From: Flavobacteriaceae bacterium F08102
GTDB taxonomy: Bacteria > Bacteroidota > Bacteroidia > Flavobacteriales > Flavobacteriaceae
Length of the DNA stretch: 64,000 nucleotides
Direction: 5' to 3'
Assembly (NCBI GenBank): GCA_023015935.1
Contig: JALKAY010000008.1
Coordinates: 1-64,000 of the forward strand
A program made the position numbers and the translations under genes. Each line of letters opens with the position of its first letter. The stretch's first letter is position 1. The notes under the pieces were generated by a model. The model was given only the letters and a program-made list of their open reading frames with translations, did not search any database and was not told where the DNA came from. Shown one piece after another: positions 36,960 through 47,112 of the stretch.

Positions 36960-39434
36960 TTATTTCATTCCATTTTCACTACTAAAAGTAGTTAAATATG
37001 CACCAGGAATTCCATTCACACTCATGGTCTCAATAGACACTTGTATTTTTTTTGCAATATCTGAATTAAAGAATCTAACAGTCGCTTTCCCATTGTCATC
37101 GGTTACCACTGATGAATTCCAATATAAGGTGGCTCGATAATCAGGCTTGTTCTGTAAATCTTCTTCTACATCATATTTAGGACTATAAAATTCCTTCGAA
37201 ATACCATGTCCATAAATTTTATGTTCTTCAGGCACTACATACGCTGTTTCCCGCTCTACACTATCAGGTCGAACACCTCTATAAGTATATATTAAAATAA
37301 CTCCACCAGCCCCTCGTACCCCATACATGGAGGTTGAAGCACCTTTAAGAACTTCTATACGTTCTATATCCTGTACAGGAAAGCTTTCAATCATACTTTC
37401 TGGTACAATCACATTATCGAGAACCCATAAGGGGCCTCCTCCCCGATTACTCGCCCCACCTCTAATCGTAATTGAACCATCTCCAGACACCATTACTCCT
37501 GCCACTCTACCAATTAACAAATCAGATACCCGAAATGCACCTGGAACATCTTCTGAAAAAATTGTAGCATCAGGCTCAATACCATAATTGGGTTCTGTTT
37601 GCCTTCGTTCTTCTACGGTCTTTGGTTTAAATTTCGCTTTTAATTGTACCTCATTTAATAAAATACCTTCATTATAAATAGAGTCTGCATACCGCGATCT
37701 TAAGGCATACTCTCGATAGGTTTTCGCATTACTCAACGCTCCATTATGCTCAATGCTTTGTTGATTAACGCTATAATTTGAACTCGGTAAAGCTATTTTC
37801 TCTTTATCCAACACAACTTGCAAATTTGAATAAGGACGATTATCAGCTCGAAACGCCTTAAATTCAAAGGCTATTTCTCCTCGCAAATTGAGATTATCAA
37901 CTTCAAACCTCCCTTGATCGTCTGTAAGAGCATTGTAAATCATGATTCCTTGAGCCGATCTGCAAAAAACTTCTACTATTTTATTTTGTAGCGGCTTTTG
38001 TTTTTTATTCACATAGGCAGTCCCCGAAACCTTCAACCCATTTTGTACTTTAAATTGTTTTTCATACGTCTTTTTTTCCCAAACGTCATTCCAAACAAAT
38101 CGCCGCCAACCATGTGTAAGCAAGGTTAAATCTAATTTCTGTTTTTCCCTTCTATTTTGGGCATTAAAAAGTTCTCCAGGATTCGCTATATACCCTCTAA
38201 TATCAGATTGAAGATATATATAGTTAAGCATATTCATATCGTGATTCCCTTTCTGTATTTGATCATAATCGGTAACTGCAATAGACATATCCACCTTTAC
38301 AGGTTCGCCTTGTGCATCTGTCACTTCAATATCCAAAGAAACTTCATCTCGCTTATCAAAAACTGTTTGGTTAGGAGTGACTGAAATTTTAAGCTCATCA
38401 CGATGATTAACAAAGACAATACGCTCACTCCAAGGGCGTTTTTCTCCATCCAAAAGTGTCATGGTAACTACCCCCGTTGGCAATCCTTTGGTTGGAGCTT
38501 TAAAATGTAAAGCACCTTTATCATTAAAATAATACTTTCCTTTATGAAATAGTTTTTGACGAGTATGTACTATAAAATAAAAGGGTTGATCGCGTAAACG
38601 CTCTGTCGCTTGAACTTTTATATTGATATAATCAGTATAATCTGAATTGACTGTCATCGCATATCCTTCATCCATCACTTCTGGTAAGGGATACTTTGTG
38701 CCATCGGTAAGTACCGCCGTATATTGTTCATTGCGCTTAGGGGTTAAATAAAAAAATCCCTCCCCTTGAAAGACAGTTTTCATGAAGGCAACCATATTCC
38801 CCTTTGAATCGATTATATTTCCTTCTACTGATTTTGCCAAACCATCCTTGCCAATCGCTTTGAAAGCGATAACTCCCTCTAAACCAGCCACAGCATATCC
38901 ACCTTCTGGAAAAAACTGAAGATCCGTACTAGCTGTGTAAGTATTAGTAATGTCTTTAAGTTGCTCTTCTGACGCTATTTCTACAAGCTTTGAAAAAAAG
39001 AAAGCATCATCAACATCATTTCGCATCCAATGGGTATAGGCTCGGAGTTGATACTTGCCACTTACAAGGTCATTGGGCAAGCTTATTACTCCATCCGTTC
39101 TTCCCTGAAATAATTCCTGTGTTTGACTATGTATAATCTCTCCCTTAGGACTAACCAAGTCAACATAAAGCAATTTACTGGTAGAATACGCATAATTTGC
39201 ACCTAAGACAACGTAGCCACTAAACCAAATATCTTCCCCTGTAATATACACATCACTATTGGTATGCAAATAGACTTTCTCAACAGGATTATTATTTCGA
39301 TAAAAATCCAATCTACCCTCTAAAATATTGAGAAGAGTATCATTTGCATTACCAATTCCAACGGTGCTAATTTGAGCGTACATCGAGCTCAACGTCGTAC
39401 AAAAAACGAATAGATAAAAAATCAATTTTCTCAT
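36960..39434 (-). CDS. MG2-like protein with TonB-receptor plug domain but no barrel
   Basis: An 824-residue protein with a signal peptide (MRKLIFYLFVFCTTLSSMYAQ). Near residues 50-145 is an alpha-2-macroglobulin MG2-like region (VEKVYLHTNSDVYITGEDIWFSGYVV), then several beta-sandwich domains, then a carboxypeptidase-like segment near 470-560, and a TonB receptor plug near 640-745 (DATIFSEDVPGAFRVSDLLIGRVAGVMVSGDGSITIRGGASNRGGGPLWVLDNVIVPE ... KGASTSMYGVRGAGGVILIYT). The 22-strand barrel is absent. Such proteins occur widely in Flavobacteria and might sit in the periplasm or help a barrel partner. Function unknown. Confidence 0.85.
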   Translation of the reverse strand: MRKLIFYLFVFCTTLSSMYAQISTVGIGNANDTLLNILEGRLDFYRNNNPVEKVYLHTNSDVYITGEDIWFSGYVVLGANYAYSTSKLLYVDLVSPKGEIIHSQTQELFQGRTDGVISLPNDLVSGKYQLRAYTHWMRNDVDDAFFFSKLVEIASEEQLKDITNTYTASTDLQFFPEGGYAVAGLEGVIAFKAIGKDGLAKSVEGNIIDSKGNMVAFMKTVFQGEGFFYLTPKRNEQYTAVLTDGTKYPLPEVMDEGYAMTVNSDYTDYINIKVQATERLRDQPFYFIVHTRQKLFHKGKYYFNDKGALHFKAPTKGLPTGVVTMTLLDGEKRPWSERIVFVNHRDELKISVTPNQTVFDKRDEVSLDIEVTDAQGEPVKVDMSIAVTDYDQIQKGNHDMNMLNYIYLQSDIRGYIANPGELFNAQNRREKQKLDLTLLTHGWRRFVWNDVWEKKTYEKQFKVQNGLKVSGTAYVNKKQKPLQNKIVEVFCRSAQGIMIYNALTDDQGRFEVDNLNLRGEIAFEFKAFRADNRPYSNLQVVLDKEKIALPSSNYSVNQQSIEHNGALSNAKTYREYALRSRYADSIYNEGILLNEVQLKAKFKPKTVEERRQTEPNYGIEPDATIFSEDVPGAFRVSDLLIGRVAGVMVSGDGSITIRGGASNRGGGPLWVLDNVIVPESMIESFPVQDIERIEVLKGASTSMYGVRGAGGVILIYTYRGVRPDSVERETAYVVPEEHKIYGHGISKEFYSPKYDVEEDLQNKPDYRATLYWNSSVVTDDNGKATVRFFNSDIAKKIQVSIETMSVNGIPGAYLTTFSSENGMK

Positions 39435-39522
39435 GATCTGAATTAATACTTTAGGATTTAAATGTAGTTTAAATTCAGCTCAATAAAAAATTGTTAATCA
39501 ATTAACTATGAAATTCAACTTC

Positions 39523-41094
39523 TTATCTCGTTGTTGTTTCATTTTGCTTCTCATTTTCTGCGTCTTTTTGTGGGTTTGTTGCTGGCGGTTTTTGAAACAA
39601 ATCGATAAATGCTTCGGGTAAATAATTGATAATATCTGAAGCTACAAACGTTTCAAAGACCATGTCTTTCATAGCCAAATCGGCTGTTCTACCATGTAAA
39701 TAAACACCAAAGATTGCAGCCTCTAAGGCTGAATACCCCTGAGCAATCAACGCAGTTATCATTCCGCTTAATACATCTCCACTCCCAGCCGTAGCTAGTC
39801 CAGGATTCCCTGTTGAATTAAAATATAGCATCGTTGATGAAGCGATAGCCGAATAAGCACCTTTGAGTACTACAATAACTTTATATTTGGATGCAAATGC
39901 CCGTAATTTATCTAATTTTTCATAATCATTTTTCCAGGTCCCAACCAAGCGTTCAAATTCTTTTGGATGTGGAGTGAAAATGGAATTTTCAGGGATTTTT
40001 TCTATTAAGGCTTGGTTTTTGGCTAAGAGGTTAATTGCATCTGCATCAATGACTAATGGGAGTTTATTTGTTTTAATAAAAGAAGTAAAACCTTTTTCTG
40101 TTTTCTTATCCGTTCCTAATCCCATTCCAATACCTATAACCGTTGCAGCAGTAACGGGAGATACGGTTTCTAAATGATCTTCTTCCCCAATTTCAACCAT
40201 CACTTCGGCAACCGAGGTTTGCATAATTTGATATCCGCAAGCGGGAACTCGGGCGGTAACTAAACCACTTCCCATATGAATTGCGGCCTTTGCACTGAGT
40301 ACCATTGAACCTATTTTCCCTTTACTTCCACCAATAATGAGTGCATGCCCATAGTCTCCTTTATGCGAGAATTTCTTTCTAAATTTATAAATGGGTAATA
40401 CATCGGGTTTAGTAATTAAGTAATTTAATGGTTTAACTGCTTGCATAAACGCATTATCTAATCCAATTACAATGACTTCCCACGATCTGACAAACGCTTC
40501 ATTTTCAGGTAGAAAAAAACTAATTTTTGGCGTTTCAAACGTCAAAATATGATAGGCTTTAATCACCGCATCAAAATCTTCCACAGGTTTTTCTGCAAAC
40601 ATTCCAGACGGTAGGTCAATTGACAATACGTAAGCATCTGAAGCATTGATATGTTGAATGATACTTTTAAGTACATTTGCTGGACTTCTAGACAGTCCTA
40701 TCCCAAAAATAGCATCCACCACCATATCATTTCGAGAAATTTCAGGAAAATCATCATCGCAAGTGATCATTTCTGGCCAAACACCAATTTCTTTTAATTC
40801 ATCATATTTTTTTAAAAAAACCTCAGAACGATCGTTACTGCAATTGACCACATAGGTTTGTACATTGTACCCGTATTGTTTTAAATGCCGGGCCATAACC
40901 AACCCATCACCACCATTGTTTCCCGTACCACAAAACACTTTAATCGTAATTTGATCTCCTTTTAATCGCCTGTGAATCCATTGAAAACACAACGTTCCAA
41001 CATGTTCCATCAAATCGGAAATACTTATTTTGTTTTTTTCTGTAGTTATTTTATCTGCTTCATATAATTGAGCAACAGAAAGTATTTTTGGCAT
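39523..41094 (-). CDS. nnr: bifunctional NAD(P)H-hydrate epimerase / dehydratase
   Basis: A 523-residue fusion that repairs hydrated NADH and NADPH. The N-terminal YjeF_N part is the epimerase (FCGTGNNGGDGLVMARHL), the C-terminal carbohydrate-kinase-like part is the ADP- or ATP-dependent dehydratase (GGSKGKIGSMVLSAKAAI, TPHPKEFERLVG, NPGLATAGSGDVLSGMI). The tail after about residue 495 is low-complexity and charged. It is alone on the minus strand, 326 bp upstream of the first ECF locus. Confidence 0.95.
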   Translation of the reverse strand: MPKILSVAQLYEADKITTEKNKISISDLMEHVGTLCFQWIHRRLKGDQITIKVFCGTGNNGGDGLVMARHLKQYGYNVQTYVVNCSNDRSEVFLKKYDELKEIGVWPEMITCDDDFPEISRNDMVVDAIFGIGLSRSPANVLKSIIQHINASDAYVLSIDLPSGMFAEKPVEDFDAVIKAYHILTFETPKISFFLPENEAFVRSWEVIVIGLDNAFMQAVKPLNYLITKPDVLPIYKFRKKFSHKGDYGHALIIGGSKGKIGSMVLSAKAAIHMGSGLVTARVPACGYQIMQTSVAEVMVEIGEEDHLETVSPVTAATVIGIGMGLGTDKKTEKGFTSFIKTNKLPLVIDADAINLLAKNQALIEKIPENSIFTPHPKEFERLVGTWKNDYEKLDKLRAFASKYKVIVVLKGAYSAIASSTMLYFNSTGNPGLATAGSGDVLSGMITALIAQGYSALEAAIFGVYLHGRTADLAMKDMVFETFVASDIINYLPEAFIDLFQKPPATNPQKDAENEKQNETTTR

Positions 41095-41420
41095 AAGAAC
41101 TAATTTTATTTAGCGAATTTTTCAAGCTGCAAATTACAATAATGAATTGAAAAATTATATGAATTTGGTAAATTCCTAACACATGGTAAAACAAAAAGAA
41201 GCCCTTTATGTTTGACTATCTTACTACGAATGCGTACGCTTCTCAAATTATTCAGTTTGTTTGTAATTATCTTGTCTTTTCCTACATCAGTTTAAAAAAT
41301 TCTAAATCCCAAATTCAGTCAAAAAACCACAATCAAAACCCCCATATAGCGCACAAATCAATGATTATAAAGTGTTAGTTTGAAGTGAATAGTCAATTCC
41401 TAAGCAAAAAAAATAGATAC
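41095..41420. other. gene-free spacer between nnr and the first ECF sigma gene
   Basis: Read in all frames, this 326-bp AT-rich stretch has no ORF with coding look; a nine-codon ORF at the centre is not convincing. I recognised no terminator, RNA gene or repeat in it. It is the left border of the ECF/SusC region. Confidence 0.5.
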
Positions 41421-42035
41421 TTACTCATTATTACTGTTCGTTATAATACATGATTTTGGATAAAAAAATAGCAAAATACTTTGTACTCGCTGCTTCATTT
41501 TTTTACGTAAAGTAGAAAATGCAATCGTAATTTGTGACTCTACCGTTTTTACACTCAGATCTAAATAATCCGCAATTTCATGATTCGTTAATCCCTCTTT
41601 TTTACTCAGCAAGAAAATTCGCTTACATTTTTTTGGTAACTGCTGAATTTCCTCATTCATCAAATTAATCATTTTCTCAATTGATTCAGCTTCTTTTTCT
41701 GATCCTTTAAGGATGCGTTCTAAGGTCTCAACATACAATTGATCTAAGATCAATACCGCTTTATTTTTTCTATACTGATTGATAAATTCATTGTAGACAG
41801 ATTTGTACAAATAATTCTTTAAGGATTTTGTTATGCTTAAATTTTTCCGATTTTCCCATGTTTTTAAAAACACATTTTGTACCAAATCTTGAGCTATAGC
41901 ACGATCATTGTTTAAACTCATCGCATAGGCAAATAGACGCCGATTATAGGTTTGAACCAAATACGTATATGCTTCTACCTCTCCTTTTTTTAAGGAACGT
42001 AGAAAATCATTTTGATTGAGCTCGGAATACTTCAT
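41421..42035 (-). CDS. ECF RNA polymerase sigma factor, locus 1
   Basis: A 204-residue sigma-70 family protein of the Bacteroidota ECF type. Region 2 shows FAYAMSLNNDRAIAQDLVQNVFLKTWENR and region 4 has LPKKCKRIFLLSKKEGLTNHEIADYLDLSVKTVESQI. I use the ATG at 42035 (MKYSELNQ), which lines up with the start of the paralogue at 51616. It points away from fecR, 392 bp apart. FecR and the STN domain of SusC very probably release it on ligand binding. It is close in sequence to the locus 2 sigma factor. Confidence 0.93.
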   Translation of the reverse strand: MKYSELNQNDFLRSLKKGEVEAYTYLVQTYNRRLFAYAMSLNNDRAIAQDLVQNVFLKTWENRKNLSITKSLKNYLYKSVYNEFINQYRKNKAVLILDQLYVETLERILKGSEKEAESIEKMINLMNEEIQQLPKKCKRIFLLSKKEGLTNHEIADYLDLSVKTVESQITIAFSTLRKKMKQRVQSILLFFYPKSCIITNSNNE

Positions 42036-42057
42036 GCGCTTCTGCAATTGCTATTTT

Positions 42058-42065
42058 CAAAGCTA
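42058..42065 (-). promoter_or_regulatory. housekeeping -7 element of sigma gene, locus 1
   Basis: The minus strand reads TAGCTTTG, an exact TAnnTTTG match, 22 nt before the sigma start codon at 42035. A possible TTG is about 14 bp upstream. Confidence 0.45.
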
Positions 42066-42378
42066 CTATTTTTTTTTCACAAAAAAGAGTTTCTGAAAGT
42101 TACAGTGAGATGCTTTATGAGGAGACTCTTTAGAAGTACTGGGTTTAAAGAACCTACTGTACCCCAGTAATCATACGATAGAGCAAAAAATAATGAATCA
42201 TGGTCACATAGGGATAAATTAACGTAGTTGTACGCTAGATATATGTTTATTAAACATCAATTCGTGACAGGTATTTTTCTTATGAAACTAACTTCCACTA
42301 TTGGCACCTATAATTATGATTAAAGCAAAATGAGGATGGTTTAAACAAATTTTTTCTCAAATACTTTCGCCAAATTTA

Positions 42379-42406
42379 GGGGTATTGAGTTTTGGCTTTG
42401 TCCTAA
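42379..42406 (+). promoter_or_regulatory. candidate ECF promoter of fecR locus 1
   Basis: GGGGTA (42379-42384), 15-bp spacer, GTCCTAA (42400-42406), 21 nt before the fecR ATG. The same layout and spacing occurs before the two other fecR genes. The spacer (TTGA..TTTGGCTTT) is also shared with locus 2. This suggests recognition by the locus sigma factor. The rest of the 392-bp divergent spacer holds no ORF; a 7-bp inverted repeat at 42137-42169 was seen but is not explained. Confidence 0.6.
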
Positions 42407-42427
42407 CCACAACAAGTTCCATATAAA

Positions 42428-43585
42428 ATGAATTCAAATCTTGAACATTTAATAGTAAAATTCTTAAATAAATCAGCCACAACGGAAGAATTAAACAGCT
42501 TAACACGTTTGATGAATGATCCCGAGAATCAAAAACTTTTTGAAGATTTCATTCGTGTAAATCATCAGCTCAATCACGCAATCGATATTTCAAACGAGAA
42601 ACAAACCTTAAGGGTGTTGATGCGTAAAATTAATCAAGATACCCAACGTACAACCAAAGTAGTTTGGCAACGACGCTTGATCTATGCAGCTGCGGCTTCG
42701 ATTATATTAAGTTTTGGAATTTGGTTTAACACAAAGTCAACATCGCTTAATACTGTACTTCCCAAAAGTATCACTAATCAAATTGAAGTAGGATCAGATA
42801 AGGCTATTTTAACCTTAGAAGATGGTAAAGAGGTCACCTTGGCAAAAGGAAATGAATTTCATGCTGACCATATTAAAAGCAATGGAGAAACCTTAATTTA
42901 TGCTTCAGGAGGCACCGCTAATAAAACAGCCATTACCTATAATACTTTAACTATTCCACGCGGCGGTGAATTCTTTTTACAATTGAGTGACAGTACAAAA
43001 ATTTGGTTAAACTCAGCTACAAAATTAAAGTACCCAGTTGATTTTTCTATGGCGAAGACTAGGCAAGTTGAGCTAGTCTATGGAGAGGCTTATTTTGAAG
43101 TGAGTTCAAGTGATCAAAATGATGGCAAAGCCTTTAAGGTGCTTTCGAGAGATCAAGAGATTGAAGTACTTGGAACTGAATTTAACGTAAAAGCATACGA
43201 AGAAGAGCAGTCGACCTATACCACGTTGGTTCATGGTAAGGTTGCGGTAAATGTTGATGATAAGACCATGAATTTATATCCAAACCAACAAGCCATTGTG
43301 ACAGCTAATAAATCGATAAAAATTACCCCTATTGAGGTGTACAATGAAATTGCATGGAAAGATGGAATTTTCAGTTTTGAAGGAAAAACATTAGCAGAAA
43401 TTATGACTGTATTATCGAGGTGGTATGATATGGATGTAGTATTTCAAGAAGATTCCTTAAAAAACAAACAGTTTGTGGGGGTACTGGGAAGAGAACAAGT
43501 AATTGAAGAAATATTGGAAACAATCAAACGACTAGGAGCCATTAATGCCTATGAAATTAATCATAAAAAAATCATTTTAAAATAG
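42428..43585 (+). CDS. FecR family anti-sigma protein, locus 1
   Basis: A 385-residue protein. Residues 1-80 are a cytoplasmic anti-sigma region (NLEHLIVKFLNKSATTEEL...), about 82-102 a membrane segment (RLIYAAAASIILSFGIWF), and a periplasmic FecR domain follows (GGEFFLQLSDSTKIWLNSATKLKYPV, VYGEAYFEVSSS, EVLGTEFNVKAYEEE) with a C-terminal DUF4974 part (GKTLAEIMTVLSRWYDMDVVF). It binds the ECF sigma factor until the STN domain of SusC signals. The start codon follows the ECF-type promoter by 21 nt. A stem-loop follows 4 nt after the stop. Confidence 0.92.
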   Translation: MNSNLEHLIVKFLNKSATTEELNSLTRLMNDPENQKLFEDFIRVNHQLNHAIDISNEKQTLRVLMRKINQDTQRTTKVVWQRRLIYAAAASIILSFGIWFNTKSTSLNTVLPKSITNQIEVGSDKAILTLEDGKEVTLAKGNEFHADHIKSNGETLIYASGGTANKTAITYNTLTIPRGGEFFLQLSDSTKIWLNSATKLKYPVDFSMAKTRQVELVYGEAYFEVSSSDQNDGKAFKVLSRDQEIEVLGTEFNVKAYEEEQSTYTTLVHGKVAVNVDDKTMNLYPNQQAIVTANKSIKITPIEVYNEIAWKDGIFSFEGKTLAEIMTVLSRWYDMDVVFQEDSLKNKQFVGVLGREQVIEEILETIKRLGAINAYEINHKKIILK

Positions 43586-43589
43586 AAAA

Positions 43590-43630
43590 GGAACGAAGCG
43601 TAGAAATTTGACGAGATCTCACTCCGCTCC
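43590..43630 (+). promoter_or_regulatory. imperfect stem-loop between fecR and susC, locus 1
   Basis: GGAACGAAG (43590-43598) faces CTCCGCTCC (43622-43630); seven of nine positions pair, the rest are A-C mismatches. There is no following T-run, so it is not a classic terminator. Corresponding structures occur at the same place in loci 2 and 3. The susC leader after it is conserved (TTAACTAAC, then AATTTATGGAA). Confidence 0.45.
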
Positions 43631-43684
43631 CTATATTCAAGTATTAATCAATAAAAATTTTTATTAACTAACACACGCAAATTT

Positions 43685-46600
43685 ATGGAATTTAATTTAA
43701 CTAAGGTGATTTCCGCTCACAGGAAAAAAACCTTGCAACTGCTTATGAGAGCTTTCTTATTCTTATTTTGTACCACCGTTTTCAGCTTTTCGAGCGGAGA
43801 TGTTTTCTCTCAACACGCAAAAATCACCATTGATTCAAATCGGACAATCACTGTAGATGAAGTTTTTAAAATTATTAAGGCGCAAACTGATTATAGATTT
43901 ATCTATACTCAAGGTATGTTCAAAGACTTCCCTAAAGTTGAACTAAAAAAGGGAACTATTAGAGCCAATAAACTCTTAGAATTAAGCCTTTCAAAAGATG
44001 ATTTTGAATTTAAAGTTTCTAAAAACAAAACCATTGTCATTTTTGAATCCCCTACGAAAAATGTAGTTAAAGCTATTCCACAACAACAGATTAATGGAAG
44101 CATTAAAGATGAAAATGGAGAACCTTTACCAGGAGCTACAATACAAATTAAAGGGACTATCAAAGCGAGTTCTTCTGATCTAAATGGAAATTTTACCATT
44201 GCTGCTAATCTTAACGATATTCTGGTCATTTCTTATATTGGTTTTGCTACACAAGAAATTACGATAACCAGCGAGGAAGATCTCCTCATCGTTTTAAAAG
44301 AATCGATAGGAACTTTAGACGAAGTACAAATCATAGCTTATGGTACCACTACCAAAAGAAAAAGTACGGGGACAATTACTACCGTAAAAGCCGAAGCAAT
44401 TAACCAACGTCCTGTAGACAATGTTATCCAAGCACTACAAGGACAAGTATCTGGCTTGTCTATATCAAGTAGTAATGCAGGAATTGGCTCACCCCCACAA
44501 ATACTTATTCGTGGGATTAATTCAATTACTTCTGGGACGAATCCGCTCATAATTATTGACGGAGTAATTATGAATGAAAATCCTGGAGGACTATTAGGTG
44601 GCTCATCTGCAACCAATAATTATCAAGACGGACTTAGCATACTAAATAGTTTAAATCCAAACGACATTAAAAGTGTAGACGTTTTAAAAGATGCCGATGC
44701 CACCTCGATTTATGGATCTAGGGGTACCAATGGGGTCATCCTTATCACAACCAAAGGAGCACGGATTGGTGAAACACAAGTTACTATGAATGTTTCTACT
44801 GGGATTTCAAGAGCTGCGACAGTAACTGAACGCCTAAATACAAAACAGTATCTTGAAATGCGTCAGGATGCCTTTGCCATGGGGAATGTTTCTTCTACAT
44901 CGGCCATTAATCCGATCACACCAGACAACTACAATGCTCCTGATTTAACTTTGTGGGACCAAACAGCGTATACTGATTTTACACGCTTAGAAGTTGATAA
45001 TCCAGCGCCGAGTTATAATGCAGATATTTCTTTATCCGGAGGAACAACAGAAAACAATTTTATCACTTCTGTCAGTTATGCCAAAAAATATGATACTTAT
45101 ATTTTTGACCCTTACCAAGAGCGATATAACTTTCGTTTTCAATACAATCACCGTTCTAAAAACAACAAATTAAAACTGAGCATAAACTCCACTATGGGTA
45201 TTGATAATCAGAAGTTTACCACATTAAATGTTTCAGGTACTACCGCAGTTTCTTCTGTCAACGCCCCAAATTATGAATGGTATAATGAAGATGGATCATA
45301 TAACTATGGAGCTGGCCAAGGCTATATTAGTGGGTCCTATTACAACTCGCTACCCAACAAACATATTGATCGGTTTTCAAAAACCTATAACACCATGCTT
45401 TCGGGTCTTTTATCCTACGAATTTTTTACAGGTATTACGGGAAAAATACAGGTGAATTATGGATCACAGCGCAATAATTACAAATGGATATACCCAACAC
45501 CAGCCATTAATGTACAAAACACATATCAACCAGTTCCAACTGCGCGCTTTTCAACTGCCCTATTCCAGTCATTGAATATAGAGCCACAACTTACTTATTC
45601 AACAACGGTGTCAAAAGCATCTATAACAGCTTTGGTAGGGGCTACCTTTTTAAAAGATTCTAATGATAATACAGGAAATCAGATATCAGATCCAGGAGAC
45701 GACAGCTTACTCTATAATTACAGTGCAGGTACTAGTACAGCCACTTCATCATCCAGTGTAAATAAATTCAACTCAATATTTGCTCGTCTTGGTGTTGAGT
45801 GGGATGAAAAGTATATTACTAATATCACTTTTAGACGCGATGGATCGTCTCGGTTTGGGCCTAGCAATCGTTATGCCAATTTTAGTTCTATAGGTCTTGC
45901 TTGGATTTTTACAGAAGAGGAATGGTTAAACGATAGTGAGCTTATAAGTTTTGGTAAATTACGAGGAAGTATCGGAAATACAGGAAATAATAATATTGGC
46001 AATTATAGATACTTAAGCTTATTGGGATCTCCGTATCAACAATATCAAGACAATGCACAATTAGACCCAGGTGGGTATGCTAATCCTGATGTTCAATGGG
46101 AAGAAACAAAAAAAATGGACCTTGGATTAAGTCTTGGTTTTTTAAATGATAGATTCTTACTAAATGCAACTTATTATAAATCGCTCTCATCTAATCTACT
46201 CGTTGAATTACCTTTAACAACTCAAACTGGCTTTAGTTCTTATACCGGTAATTTCGATGGTGAAGTACAAAATACGGGAGTTGAATTTGAATTGACGTCT
46301 AACAATTTAAAACCAACCAATTCATTTGGATGGAAAACAACCTTTAATTACACGCATAATAAAAATATCCTTAAAAAATACGACGGTTTAGAGGGCTCGC
46401 CTTATGCAAATACCATGGAAGTAGGTCGTGCACTTCCAAGTACCAATTCAAGATTGCGATTTTTGGAAATGCCTTACCATTTTAGTGGAATTAACCCTGA
46501 AAATGGAATCCCAATTATTGAAGATGCAAGTGAAGATGGTCGCGTAGATTATAATGATTATTTAAATAATGCTGCTTGGATTGGACCTTCAACTCCTACT

Positions 46601-47089
46601 GATTGGGGTGGAATGACCAATACCCTTAGTTATAAAGGGTTCACCTTGGATATTTTTCTTCAATTTTCGAATGGAATTTTTAGTAAATGGAATTTTTGGG
46701 GGCGCAGTATTGGAGAACTATATAATGTATCTACTGATGTGATAGACAACTACTGGAAACAACCTGGTGACGTAACTAAATACCCAAGATTATACACTGG
46801 GGTCACTGGAGATTATACTTATATAGCGCCTCTAGATAACTATTACGCTACGAGTACTGCCAATCTGTACAAAGGGTATTACATCCGATTAAAAAATGTG
46901 CGATTGGCCTATGATCTTCCTGCAAGTTTATTATCAAAATTACATATTAGAAATGCACAAATTTATGTAAGTGGTGAAAACCTTGGTGTATATACCCCTG
47001 AAAAACTCTATAAAGACCCCGAAACATTTTGGCCTCTTAGTTCAGGAGCTTTAAGAACCATTACTACTGGAATCCGAGTGTCATTTTAA
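43685..47089 (+). CDS. SusC/RagA family TonB-linked outer-membrane transporter with STN domain, locus 1
   Basis: A 1134-residue protein. It has an N-terminal leader with the membrane-crossing segment LLMRAFLFLFCTTVFSF, an STN domain at about residues 48-115 (ITIDSNRTITVDEVFKIIKAQTDY..., which contacts FecR), a carboxypeptidase-like domain at about 138-218 (INGSIKDENGEPLPGATIQIKG), a plug (PVDNVIQALQGQVSGLSISS ... DADATSIYGSRGTNGVILITTKG) and a large C-terminal beta-barrel ending IRVSF. It imports a bound substrate with TonB energy, with the next gene as lid. The substrate cannot be read from the sequence. Confidence 0.94.
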   Translation: MEFNLTKVISAHRKKTLQLLMRAFLFLFCTTVFSFSSGDVFSQHAKITIDSNRTITVDEVFKIIKAQTDYRFIYTQGMFKDFPKVELKKGTIRANKLLELSLSKDDFEFKVSKNKTIVIFESPTKNVVKAIPQQQINGSIKDENGEPLPGATIQIKGTIKASSSDLNGNFTIAANLNDILVISYIGFATQEITITSEEDLLIVLKESIGTLDEVQIIAYGTTTKRKSTGTITTVKAEAINQRPVDNVIQALQGQVSGLSISSSNAGIGSPPQILIRGINSITSGTNPLIIIDGVIMNENPGGLLGGSSATNNYQDGLSILNSLNPNDIKSVDVLKDADATSIYGSRGTNGVILITTKGARIGETQVTMNVSTGISRAATVTERLNTKQYLEMRQDAFAMGNVSSTSAINPITPDNYNAPDLTLWDQTAYTDFTRLEVDNPAPSYNADISLSGGTTENNFITSVSYAKKYDTYIFDPYQERYNFRFQYNHRSKNNKLKLSINSTMGIDNQKFTTLNVSGTTAVSSVNAPNYEWYNEDGSYNYGAGQGYISGSYYNSLPNKHIDRFSKTYNTMLSGLLSYEFFTGITGKIQVNYGSQRNNYKWIYPTPAINVQNTYQPVPTARFSTALFQSLNIEPQLTYSTTVSKASITALVGATFLKDSNDNTGNQISDPGDDSLLYNYSAGTSTATSSSSVNKFNSIFARLGVEWDEKYITNITFRRDGSSRFGPSNRYANFSSIGLAWIFTEEEWLNDSELISFGKLRGSIGNTGNNNIGNYRYLSLLGSPYQQYQDNAQLDPGGYANPDVQWEETKKMDLGLSLGFLNDRFLLNATYYKSLSSNLLVELPLTTQTGFSSYTGNFDGEVQNTGVEFELTSNNLKPTNSFGWKTTFNYTHNKNILKKYDGLEGSPYANTMEVGRALPSTNSRLRFLEMPYHFSGINPENGIPIIEDASEDGRVDYNDYLNNAAWIGPSTPTDWGGMTNTLSYKGFTLDIFLQFSNGIFSKWNFWGRSIGELYNVSTDVIDNYWKQPGDVTKYPRLYTGVTGDYTYIAPLDNYYATSTANLYKGYYIRLKNVRLAYDLPASLLSKLHIRNAQIYVSGENLGVYTPEKLYKDPETFWPLSSGALRTITTGIRVSF

Positions 47090-47112
47090 TTAAAACTTAA
47101 ACGAAAATAACC

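Noticed and set aside
42137-42169. TACTGGG...CCCAGTA inverted repeat in the locus 1 divergent spacer
   Set aside because: Stem of 7 bp with a 19-bp loop, not present in the locus 2 spacer and not linked to a start site.
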